Assembly (NCBI GenBank): GCA_965115835.1
Contig: OZ220471.1
Location: 1,860,001 to 1,924,000 of the forward strand
DNA: 64,000 bases
Reading direction: 5' to 3'
Source: Foliamicus sp965115835
Lineage (GTDB): Bacteria; Pseudomonadota; Gammaproteobacteria; Steroidobacterales; Foliamicaceae
Part shown: positions 1-12,000 of the stretch, one piece after another
Position numbering within the stretch: the first letter of the stretch is position 1
Layout of the letters: each line of letters opens with the position of its first letter
Made by a program: the position numbers and the translations under genes
The notes under the pieces: model-generated
The model's database searches: none
Seen by the model: the letters and a program-made list of their open reading frames with translations, nothing else
What the model was told of the DNA's origin: nothing

Positions 1-3000
1 TCGTGTCCTCATCGGCAGCAACCACTACCGTTATCGTCTGCGGGACATTGTAGTTCGAGGCGGTAAACCCGATCGGAGGACCCGTCACCGTCACATCGCT
101 TGAAGAGGCGCCGCTCACGGTCAGCGTGACATCGCCGGACGGCTCGGAGGTCAGCGCTACCGTATAGGTGTCGCTACTGCCCTCCGCCACTTCCAGGCGG
201 GTCCTGGAAACAGTGGCGGCATTGGAGACGGTGATCACCACATCTTCGGTGTCCATGTTGCCGTTGCCGTCACTGGCCGTCACTGTCATCGTGTACGTGC
301 CCACAGCCGGCGGCGTGAATGCCAACCGCGCCTGATTCAGCGCCGTGCCGCCCGGCAACGCAGGAGTCGTCTCGCTGGAATCGCGCGCCCAGGCGTAGGT
401 GATCGCGTCCCCGTCCGCGTCCGTCGCCGCAGCCGCGATGTCCACCGTCTGCCCCAGCTTGACGGCGGCAGCGTCAATCGCCCCCAGCACAGGCGAGGCG
501 TCATCGTCCGTGATCGTCACCGTGGTCACGGCATTGCCCAGCTCGGGGTTATCCCCGGACCGGCTTGCACCCGCCAGCGCAATCGTCACCGTGAAGGTCT
601 CATCAGGCTCATCCAGCGCGTCGTCCGTGATCGGAATCACGATATCCACGGTCGTAGCGGCGGTCGGGAAGTCCACGGACGTCACGGCGTCATTGTCATA
701 ATCACCGTCCTGCGGTTCCGCAGCGCCCGTCGCCGCGCCGCCATACGTGACATTGAACATCGCCGGGTTGTCGAATGCCCTGGAGGCGGTGATCCGCACC
801 GTCGCACTGCCCGCCCCCTCGGCCACCGTCAGCGCCGCCGGCACCGACACTGTCCTGGTGGACGGCGTCGCCGTCACCTCGTCGGAGGCAGCGCCTTCAT
901 CATCGGGATTCACCGCCCTGTTCACTGCGCGCACCTTGAAGGCGTACAAAGAGCCGTTGGTCAGACTCGTCACCACATGACGGGTAGTAGACGCGTCGGA
1001 ACCGGGAATGGGCGTCCAGTTGCCGTAGTTGCCGCCGCCCGCCTTCTGCTGGTATTCCCATCCGGTGATGCTGGCGTTGTTCGGATTGTTCCAGGACAGC
1101 GTGATCTGACTGTCCCCGGCGGTGGCGGTCAGACCCGTCGGTCTGGCGGGGTTCGGAACCGGGGTCGCCGGGACAGTCGCGATGTTTCCCGGGAAACTGC
1201 CATCAAACCCGGCAACCTGAAAATCGTATCTCCTGTTGTTCGTCAGACCGGTCACCGTGTGATTCCCGATCGTCTGGCTCGCGGTCCCGGTGGACCCGGA
1301 GATGATCTGCCAGTTTCCGTACTGGACCTCCGGAAATCTCCTCCAGCGCACCCTCCAGTTGTCGATGCCCGGGTCCTTCGGGTTCCCCCACGACAGCGTT
1401 ACCTTGCCGTTGCCCGGCGACGCGCCAAGCCCGGTCGGCGCGGCGGGTTTTCTGGTTGGCTGTCCAGTCACCTCTGCCGCGGGGCCAGCACCGGCGCTGT
1501 TCGACGCGCGCACCTGGAAGGTATACGTGGTCCCGTTGGTCAGCCCCGTCACCGCGTGGCGATTCGTTGTCGGGCTGGAGGAAATCAGCGTCCAAGTATC
1601 GCTGAATGTACCCGCTCCTGACTTCTGCCGGAACTCCCACCTCGTGATGCTGGGGTTGTTCGGGTCGTTCCAGAGCAGCGTCACTCTCTTGTCGCTGCCC
1701 TCTGCCCTGAGACCGGGCGGCGCGGCGGGCCGGCCGAGTCGAGGCGTCGCCGTCACCTCGTCCGATTCCGCTCCGTTGCCGCGGACATTGACTGCCCGGA
1801 CCTTGAAGGCGTAGGCCGTTCCATTGCTCAGGTTCCCCACCACGTAGCTGGTGGTGGCGGCGCGAGAGTTCGGAATGTCCGTCCAGTCGCCGTAGTTGCC
1901 CGCGCCTTCCTTCTGCCGGTACTGCCATGCCGTGATGCCGGGATCGTTCGCATTGTCCCAGGACAGCGTCACCTGCCTGTCCCCCGGCGCGGCGCTGAGA
2001 CTCATGGGTTGGGCGGGCACGGGAGGTAGCGGCGTCGCGGTCTTCTCGCTCGACTCGCCGCCGGCGCCGATCGGGTTCACCGCCCGGACCTTGAAGGCAT
2101 GGACCGTACCGTTGGTCAGATTCGTCACCACGTGACTGGTCGTCGCGGCATTGGAACCCGGAATGTCCGTCCAGTTGCCGTAGTTGCCCGTGCCTTCCTT
2201 CTGCCGGTACTGCCATGCCGTGATGCCGGGGTTGCCCGGATTGTCCCAGGACAACGTCACCTGCCCGTCCCCTGCCGTCACGGTGAAACCCGTTGGCGGA
2301 GCAGGCGGCGCCATCGGCATCGCCGTTGTCTCTGCCGAGGCCGCGCCATCGCCGTTGCCGTTCACCGCGCGGACCTTGAACGCGTAGGTCGTTCCGTTGT
2401 CGAGGTTCCCCACCACGTGACTGGTCGTCTCGGCCCTGGAACCCGGAATGTCCGTCCAGTCGCCGTAGTTGCCCGCGCCTTCCTTCTGCTGGTACTGCCA
2501 TTGCGTGATGCCGGGATCGTTCGCGCTGTCCCAGGACAGCGTCACCTGCCGGTTGCCCGCCGCCGCGCGCAGACCCGTCGGCTGCAGGGGGACGTCGTTC
2601 TCCTCCACAACCACGACGACGGAGTCGATCGCCACCGAGCCGTAGTCTCCGCCCGAGGCGCTGTGGGTCAGCGTCACTGCCGGGTCGGCAAGCGGATCGG
2701 CGTCCACGCCTGCCGTCACCGTCACCATCTGCCAGTCGCCGAAATTGCTGCCGGTGAAGATCAGGCTGTCCGGGTTCACCGTCACGTCGCCCGATGCGCC
2801 ACCCACCGTTACCGTGACGTTCGCGGAAGGCCGCGTGTCCAGTCTCACCGAGTAGGTCTCGCTGGCGCCCTCCCCGACGTTCAACCTGGACTCGGAGAGC
2901 GTGACCCCGGCAGCATCGTCCTCCGTCACGACGACCACGACATCATCAACGTCGACATGGTCGTAGCCGCCGCCCGAGGCGCTGTGCTTCAGGGTCACCG

Positions 3001-6000
3001 CGGGGTCCGCGAGCGCGTCGGCATCGTGGTCGGCCGACACGGCCACCGCCTGCGCGACATCGAAGTTGCCGGTCGTGAAGGTCAGGCGCTCCGGATCCAC
3101 CGTCACGTCACCCGACATGCCCGAGACCGTCACGACCACGCTGGCCGCAGGCCGCGCGTCCAGCGCAACCAGGTAGTCGGAACTACCGCCCTCGGCCACC
3201 GTCAGCCTGGACTTGGAGAGCGTTATTCCCGGCGGCATCGCCGTCGGTGTGGCGGTTACCTGGCCAGACCAGGAGCTATCGGTCGGTAGATGGCCGAATC
3301 TGGAACGCAACCGGAACGTGTAAGTCGTATTGTTCGAAAGTCCCTCGACTACAGCCGTGACGCTCGCGCCAGGCACATCAACGGCGGCGGACCAGTCGCC
3401 ACTGGACTTGTACTGATACTGCCAGGACCTGATGCCCCGTCCCGGTTGAGGGTTCCAGCTCAAGGCGACAGAGCCATCTCCGGCGGTCGCGCGCAGACCG
3501 GTTGGCGCATTCACCGCGCCAACAAGTATTCGGGTCGCGTCAGATGCCGGACCGACCATCTGGCCGCTGAGCGCCCGAAAGCGCACAAGCAGCGTCCTGG
3601 TCGAGACCGGAGGCGCAACACGGAAACGAAGCAGCGCATCGGACAGTGACCGGGTCTCGGGATGGGTGGCAAGAGGAAAGCCGTCCCTGGTGATTGGCGA
3701 CCACGTCGTCGCGTCATCCCAGGTTTGCTCAAGAGTCCTGGTCTGGAACTGGATTCCGGTAATCCTTCCGCAGTTGGCTGGAATGATCAGATCGGCACTT
3801 GCCGAGGTATCTCCGGAGCTGCTGAGGACGCCGCTGCCCAGGGCGCTGCGAATGCGGACCTTGCAGGGCGCCATGGCGACAGGGGTCCCGGTCACTTCAC
3901 CTGAGGCACTACCATCGCCTATCGGGTTCACTGCGCGGACCTTGAAGGTGTAGGCCGTACCGTTCGTCAGCCCCGTGACCGTGTAGCGGCGGGTCCCGGC
4001 ATTGGCGCCGGAGATGGGAATCCAGTTGCCATAAGTACCGCCTGCCTTCTGCTGGTATTCCCACCCGGTGATGCTGGCATTGCCCGGATTGTTCCAGGAC
4101 AGCGTGATCTGCGTGTCGCCTGCCGTCGCGGAAAGGCCCGTCGGCGCGGCAGGAGGCGGGATCGGGGTCGCTGAAACAGTCGCGATACCTTCCGGCTTAG
4201 TGCCTCTGGACCCGGCGACCTGAAAATCGTACCTTCTGTTGTTCGTCAGACCCGTTACCGTATGACTTTCGATCGTCTGGCTCGCGGCGCCGCTGGACCC
4301 GGGGATGGGCGTCCAGGTTCCGTAGTTGACCTGCGGATGCTGCCTCCACCGCACCCTCCAGTTGTCGAAGCGCGGGTCCTTCGGGTTGCCCCAGGACAGG
4401 ATGACGCGCCCGTTGCCCGGTGTCGCGGTGAGATTGATCGGTTCCGGATACACGCCGCCTCTGGGCGTCGCCGCCCTCTCATCCGACTGGTAGCCGTTGC
4501 GCTCGGAGTCCCGTGCGCGAAGGATGAACGTGTAGACCGTCTCGTTGTCCAGGCCCGTCACTTCATGGCGAGTCGTTGTGGCGTCGGAGTCGGGAATCGG
4601 CGTCCACTCGAGGTCCCAGGATGTTGTTCTGGCTCCCCCCAGGCGCCTGGTGAACTTGCGTCGGTACTGCCACTCAACGATGCTGGGATCGTTCGGATTG
4701 TCCCAGGACAGCGTCACCCGACCGTCACCGCTTCCAACAGCGCTGAAGCCCGTCGGTTTTGCAGGCAGGGTGATCGTCGTCGCCGCAGCCTCATCGGACT
4801 CGGGACTGTAGCTGCCGACGGTCGCCGCACGGATCCTGAACGTGTACCGCGTTCCGTTCCTGAGGCCCGTCACCACATGGCGGGTGGTCGCGGCCCCGGA
4901 GTCCGGGATGTTCGTCCAGTCACCGTAGTTCCCCGCGCCTTCCTTCCTTCGCACCTGCCAGCCGGTGATGGCGGGATTCCCCGGATTGTTCCAGGACAAC
5001 GTGATCCGCGTGCGGCCCGGCCCGGCAGTGAAACCCGTCGGCTTCGAGGGCACTGGCGGCAGCGGCCTTGCCGTCGCTTCGACCGATTCGGCCCCGCCGC
5101 CGATACGGTTCACTCCGCGGACCTGGAAAACCCAGGTATCCCCGTTGACCAGGTTCACCACCACGTGACTCGTCGTGAGCGCGCCGGAGATGGACGTCCA
5201 GGGGCCATACTCGTCCAAGATCTTCTTCTGTCGGAATTCCCAACTGGTGATACTGGCGTCTTGCGGGTCTTTCCAGGAAAGCGTCACCTGACTGTCCCCT
5301 GCCGTCGCGACAAAGCCGGCCGGCGCGGCGGGCAGGGCGAGCGGGGTCACCGTGACTTCGATCGATTCCGCGCCGTTGCCTGTGTCATTCACTGCGCGGA
5401 TCTTGAAGCTATGGATCGCCCCGTTGGTCAGGTTCTCCACCACATGACTGGTCGTGCGCGCATCGGAATCCGGCATATCGATCCAGAGTCCATAGTCATT
5501 GCTATCGACCTTTTGCTGGTACTGCCACATCGTGATGCTGTCGTCGGCCGGGTCGTCCCATGCGAGCGTCGCCCGCCCTTCACCCGCCGTTGCCGTCAGA
5601 CCCGTCGGCTTGGCCGGAGCGGTTCCGAGGTCGTTCAGCGTGCCGTCGGCCGTCTTGTCGACGCCGAGCGCGTAGCCGGCAGCGTCGTTCAGCGTGATCC
5701 GATAGGTCTCCGCGCTCTCCCTGGTCGAATCGGCTCTGGTCGGGATCGTTACCGTGCCCGTCGTGCTGGCACTGTTGCCGAACGACGCGGGGAAGCCCCG
5801 CGGACCCAGCGTGCCCGGTATGTCGTCCGCGTCGAAACCGCTCGAACCGCGGTCCGAAAACGTCAGGCTTACCGTCAGATCGCCCGTCAACGCGCGGTCC
5901 GAAGACACCGGCAGGCTGATCGCCGCCCCTTCCGTCACCGCTGCCGGATCCGTCAAAAGCTGCAAGGTCGGCGTCGTGTCGGTCACCGTCACCGAGACGT

Positions 6001-9000
6001 CGTCGATGTCCAGGGAGGCGCCGTAGTTCGTGTCGCTGCTTGATGCCGCATGCGTCAGCGCCGCCGTGTCCTCCGTCGTGTCCTCGTCGGCCCCGGCGTT
6101 CACTGTTACCGTCTGTGCCGTGCCGTAGTTCGACGGCGTGAACGTCAACGGCGAACCCATCACCGTCACCTCGCCCGATTCGCCGCCCACAGTCACCGTC
6201 ACGTTCCCCGTCGGTTCCGTGTCCAGCTTCACCGTGTACTCGCCGCTGCCGCCTTCTTCCACCGTCAGCGACGTTGGCGAGATCGTCACCCCCGCCGTGT
6301 CGTCGTCCGTGATCGTCACCGTGGTCGTGGTGTTGCCCAGAACAAAGCCGCCCGGCAGCGTGCTGCCTTCCGCCAGCTCAATCGTTACCGTAAAGGTCTC
6401 GTCGGACTCGTCCAGCGTGTCGTCGGTGATCGGAATCGCAATCGTCTTCGACGTGTCGGCGCTGTTGAACGCCACTTCAGTCACCGCATCGTTGTCGTAG
6501 TCACCGTCAGCCGGCGTGCTGGCGCCCGTCGCCGAGGAACCGCCGTAGCTGACATCAAAGGTCACCGACCGGCCAAAGGCCGCAGGAGTCGTGATCGTCA
6601 CCTCGGCGTTGCCCACCCCCTCGCCCACCGTCAGCGCGGTCGGCGTCGAAACCGAAGTCGCCGCACCCACCGTGATCGTCACCGACTCGCTGTCCTCGTT
6701 GCCGTTGCCGTCGGAGGCGGTAACGCTCATCACATAGGCGCCTGTCGCCGTCGGCGTGAACGTCAGCGTCTCTCCGCTCAGCGTCACCCCGCGCGGCAGC
6801 GACGGCCCGCTGGTCCTGCTCCAGACATAGCTCACCGTATCGCCATCCCCGTCCGTCGCCGACGCCGTGACCGACACCTCCTGGCCCACCTTCCTCGTGA
6901 CATTGGTCAGCGCCGCCAGCACCGGCGACGCGTCGTCGTCCGTGATCGTCCCGCTCGCCGTCGCCGTGCCGAGGATGGCGTTGCTCTCATTCAACAGCTT
7001 CAGCACCACCTTCTCGTCGTCCTCGTCCAACTCGTCGCCCGTCACCGAAACCGTGATCGTCTTGCTCGTCTCGCCGGCCGCAAACGTCAGCGTCCCCGAC
7101 AGATCGGTGAAGTCCGTCCCCGCCGCCGTCGAAGTCGCATCCACCGCATAGTCCACCGTCACCGACCGACCGCTGGCCGCGTCCAGCGCAACCGTGAACA
7201 CCATGTCGGTGCTGCCGCTGTCGCCTTCCGTGACCGCCGACGGCGCCGTGATCGACAGCGCCGGCGGATCGTCGTCGTCCGTGATCGTCACCGTCGCCGG
7301 CGTAAAACTGTTGCCCTGGAGCGTGCCGCCAATGGTGATCGTCTCGTTCGACTCGTCCGCACTGTCCGTGGTAACTACCAGATCGAAACTCGCCTCGCCC
7401 GAGGTCGCGCCCGCGGCAACGGCAAGGTCGAAGTCCGTGACCTCGCTGAAATCCGTCCCCGCCGTCGCCGTGCCGCCGGACACACCGACCGTGACGGTGG
7501 TCGGAATGGTGGCCGTCGCTGTCCCACTGCGTGTGGCCGTCACCTTGATCGCAGTGGTCCCGCTCGACTCGGTCACCGAAACCGGATCCGCAGCCAGCGT
7601 CCAGGCGGTGGACAGCACATCGTCGTCCGTGATCGTCACCGTGGTCGTGGTGTTGCCCAGAACAAAGCCGCCCGGCAGCGTGCTGCCTTCCGCCAGCTCA
7701 ATCGTTACCGTAAAGGTCTCGTCGGACTCGTCCAGCGTGTCGTCGGTGATCGGAACCGCAATCGTCTTCGACGTGTCGGCGCTGTTGAACGCCACTTCAG
7801 TCACCGCATCGTTGTCGTAGTCACCGTCAGACGGCGCGCTGGCGCCCGTCGCCGAGGAACCGCCGTAGCTGACATCAAAGGTCACCGACCGGCCAAAGGC
7901 CGCAGGAGTCGTGATCGTCACCTCGGCGTTGCCCGCACCTTCGCCCACCGTCAGCGCGGTCGGCGTCGAAACCGAAGTCGCCGCACCCACCGTGATCGTC
8001 ACCGACTCGCTGTCCTCGTTGCCGTTGCCGTCGGAGGCGGTAACGCTCATCACATAGGCGCCTGTCGCCGTCGGCGTGAACGTCAGCGTCTCTCCGCTCA
8101 GCGTCACCCCGTCCGGCAGCGACGGCCCGCTGGTCCTGCTCCAGACATAGCTCACCGTATCGCCATCCCCGTCCGTCGCCGACGCCGTGACCGACACCTC
8201 CTGGCCCACCTTCCTCGTGACATTGGTCAGCGCCGCCAGCACCGGCGAGGCGTCGTCATCCGTGATCGTGCCGCTCGCCGTCGCCGTGCCGAGGATGGCG
8301 TTGCTCTCATTCGACAGCTTCAGCACCACCTTCTCGTCGTCCTCGTCCAACTCGTCGCCCGTCACCGAAACCGTGATCGTCTTGCTCGTCTCGCCGGCCG
8401 CAAACGTCAGCGTGCCCGACAGATCGGTGAAGTCCGTGTCCGCCGTCGCCGTCGAAGTCGCATCCACCGCATAGTCCACCGTCACCGACCGACCGCTGGC
8501 CGCGTCCAGCGCAACCGTGAACACCATGTCGGTGCTGCCGCTGTCGCCTTCCGTGACCGCCGACGGCGCCGTGATCGACAGCGCCGGCGGATCGTCGTCA
8601 TCCGTGATCGTCACCGTCGCCGGCGTAAAACTGTTGCCCTGGAGCGTGCCGCCAATGGTGATCGTCTCGTTCGACTCGTCCGCACTGTCCGTGGTAACTA
8701 CCAGATCGAAACTCGCCTCGCCCGAGGTCGCGCCCGCGGCAACGGCAAGGTCGAAGTCCGTGACCTCGCTGAAATCCGTCCCCGCCGTCGCCGTGCCGCC
8801 GGACACACCGACCGTGACGGTGGTCGGAATGGTGGCCGTCGCTGTCCCACTGCGTGTGGCCGTCACCTTGATCGCAGTGGTCCCGCTCGACTCGGTCACC
8901 GAAACCGGATCCGCAGCCAGCGTCCAGGCGGTGGACAGCACATCGTCGTCCGTGATCGTCACCGTGGTCGTGGTGTTGCCCAGAACAAAGCCGCCCGGCA

Positions 9001-12000
9001 GCGCGCTGCCTTCCGCCAGCTCAATCGTTACCGTAAAGGTCTCGTCGGACTCGTCCAGCGTGTCGTCGGTGATCGGAACCGCAATCGTCTTCGACGTGTC
9101 AGCGCTGTTGAACGCCACTTCAGTCACCGCATCGTTGTCGTAGTCACCGTCAGCCGGCGCGCTGGCGCCCGTCGCCGAGGAACCGCCGTAGCTGACATCA
9201 AAGGTCACCGACCGGCCAAAGGCCGCAGGAGTCGTGATCGTCACCTCGGCGTTGCCCACCCCCTCGCCCACCGTCAGCGCGGTCGGCGTCGAAACCTCGG
9301 TCATCTGGATGGGCGTGGCCGAGACCTCACTGGAGGCGCCGCTGGCGCCGCCATTATTGATGGCGCGAACCTGGAAGAAATACTGAGTGTCGTTGGTCAG
9401 ACCGGTCACGTCATGGCTTGTGGTGGTGTCCCTGGATCCCCGGATTTCGGTCCAGCCACCGTAGCCGCCGGATGGGCCTTCCTTCTGCCGGTACTGCCAG
9501 CCCGTGATGCTGTTGTCTTCGGGATCGCTCCAACCCAGGGTGACCCGGGTGTCGCCGGCGGTGGCCGTGACGCCGGTGGGTACAGCGGGTACGGCGACCG
9601 GCTTGGCGGTCACCTCGACGGAGGCCTCGCCGGCGCCGGAAGGATTGATGGCCCGAACCCGGAAGAAATACGCTTTGGAGTTGGTCAGGCCCGTCACGGT
9701 ATGACTGGTAGTGTCGGCATCGGAGTTGGCGATGGGGATCCAGTTGCCATAAGTACCGCTGATGCCTTCCTTCTGCTGGTACTCCCAGCCGGTAATGCTG
9801 CCCCAGCCGCTGATTTGACCAGCCCTGGGATCGCTCCAGTTCAGGGTGACTTCGGTATCGCCGCTATCGGCAGTGACGAGGGCGCGGTGGGGCACGGGAA
9901 TGGGCGCGGCGGAAACCTCGCTGGATTCAGCGCCGTTGCCGGTCAGATTGACGGCCCGAACCTGGAAGAAATACGCCCTGTTGTTGGTGAGGCCCGTCAC
10001 CGTGTGGGTTGTAGTGCCGGCATCGGAATTGGCCATGGGAATCCAATCACCGAAGGCGCCATTGAGTCCGGTCTTCTGCCGATACTCCCAGCCGGTGATG
10101 CTGTCGTCTCCGGGATCGGTCCAGGTGAGAATGACCCGGGTATCTCCGGGGGCGGCGGTCACGGTGGGTGCGGCCGGGGCGGGTGGGGGTGTGGTGGCTG
10201 TTACTGCAACCTGACCGACACCGGGCGCCAGCAGATTCGGTATCAGAGGCGAGTCGTACCGAAATGCGTGATTGATGGCAACCTTGCCTTCGGCCGCCGC
10301 GGTAATGGTGACTTCTTGCGGAACATTGTAGTTGTCCGAATTGAAGCGCAATAGCGCCGGGCTGACTCGTACCGCGCCCGGATTATCGCTTGCAATCAGG
10401 ACTTCGCCTTTCCGGTCGCTGGAAAGAGTCACAGCATAGGTTTCGACCCCGCCCGGCGCCGTTATCGCAATCGTGTCCTTGCTGAGTTTCAGCAATGGCG
10501 CCTGTTTATCCCTGTAAACTGTTGTCAGGGCATTTGAAAACGCGCCCGGCAAAACCGTGCGGCCCGTACCTTCCGCCCGAATTCCTCCAATCTCAATCAA
10601 TGTGCCATCAGAAATTCCGGCCAGTGATAACGGAAAACTGAAGCTGCGATCACTGACCGTGCAGGAGGGAGGGCTGCAAGACACACCTGAATAGCGTTGC
10701 GGCTGTCCTGTAGAACCTTCCGCTCCCTTGATCCGGTAAATCACCCGCCACATCAGGAAACCGGTCGCGCCAAGGACCAGCTCGCTGGCGCTGGTACCGG
10801 CATGGCTCCAGGTCAGAGTGACTGATGATGGGGACGAGACGGTAGCCGAGGTCAAAATTGGCGCCGGGAGTTCCACATCAGGGGTTTCAGCCGCTCCACG
10901 CGAAGGACTACTGTTGCCGTTGCCGTTGACCGCGCGAATTCTGAAGCCGTATGGGGTACCGTTATTCAGTCCCGAAATCGTATGTGTGGTCGTGCTTGCT
11001 GTCGAACCCGCGATAACCTTCCAGGAGCCGTCCGCTACCCAACTCACCCGGCCCCCTGCCGATATCCTCCGAAGCTGCTGATATTCCCAACGCGTGATAC
11101 TGGCGTCGCCCGGATTGTCCCAGTGAAGGCGTATCTGGCGACTGCCCGCTATCACCGCCTCCAGGCCCGTTGGCTTGGCAGGTACCGCCAGCATGGTCAC
11201 TTGCACTGCGCCCGCTTTGGGAACAGAGCCGATTCTTCCGCTGAAGGAGTGATTGACCGTCGCTGTGCCGCCGGCCAGTCCGGTCACGGTGACCTGCTGC
11301 GGAACGTCATGGTCGTCCGCAGTGAAGGACAAGCTTGGGGGACTTACCGACAGCTTGGGCGTATCACTCGTGATGCGCAAATCGCCCTCAAAGGCCCGGC
11401 TCAGCGCTACCGTGTAAGTCGCGATGCCGCCGGGCGCCCTTATCGTGATGGCAGGCTTGCTGATTTCCAGAAGCGATACGGCGTTGTTCCTGAAAACCAC
11501 CGTGCGAACATTCGACCACGGACCGGCAACCACAACACCATCGCTGGCAAAGCCAGTCGCCCGAATGCGAACCTCGAACAGTGTGCCGTCGGGGACACCA
11601 TCCAGACCCACCGAAACGGTTCGGGCTGCGGCCCTGCAGTTCGCGTCGCAATCAGCGCCAAACCCCCCGGCCGAATCGGAAAACCAATCCGTAACGGCGC
11701 CGCCTTTCGGTCTCCAGCCTGTCTCCCATGATGCGAAGCGGGTTGCGCCACGGATAAAATCACCGGCGCGGGCGCCCGCGTGAGTCCAGTTCAGCTTGAG
11801 ATACCCGTCGGGCGATGTGGCGTAGATCAGGACTGGCGCCAACGGTGCGGACGATTCCGGCGTCGCTGTTGCGGTTGTTGAGGCAATGCCGCTGCCGTTG
11901 CTGTTTACCGCCCGGACCTTGAAGGTGTATTCAGTGCCGTTATTCAGGCTGGAAACCGTGTATGTCGTCGTGCTCGCCGTCGAACGCGGAATCGTCGTCC

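Noticed and set aside
1203..2501. Minus-strand open frame of 432 codons with internal repeats
   Set aside because: It is an out-of-phase reading of the FN3 repeats; the repeats reflect DNA repetition, not a second protein.
4262..6043. Plus-strand open frame of 593 codons and several neighbours between 399 and 14188
   Set aside because: All are antisense or frame-shifted shadows of the same giant gene; compositions are extreme (Arg-rich or Ser/Val-rich) and no family is recognisable.
6301..9296. Repeated blocks considered as a CRISPR array or satellite
   Set aside because: The period is about 1.32 kb, in frame and protein coding; there are no short repeats with unique spacers anywhere in the window.
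6050..10354. Plus-strand open frame of 1434 codons, Arg/His-rich
   Set aside because: It is the complement of the giant FN3/Calx-beta gene. The Arg/His-rich repetitive composition has no domain features, whereas the minus strand gives recognisable modules in one phase.
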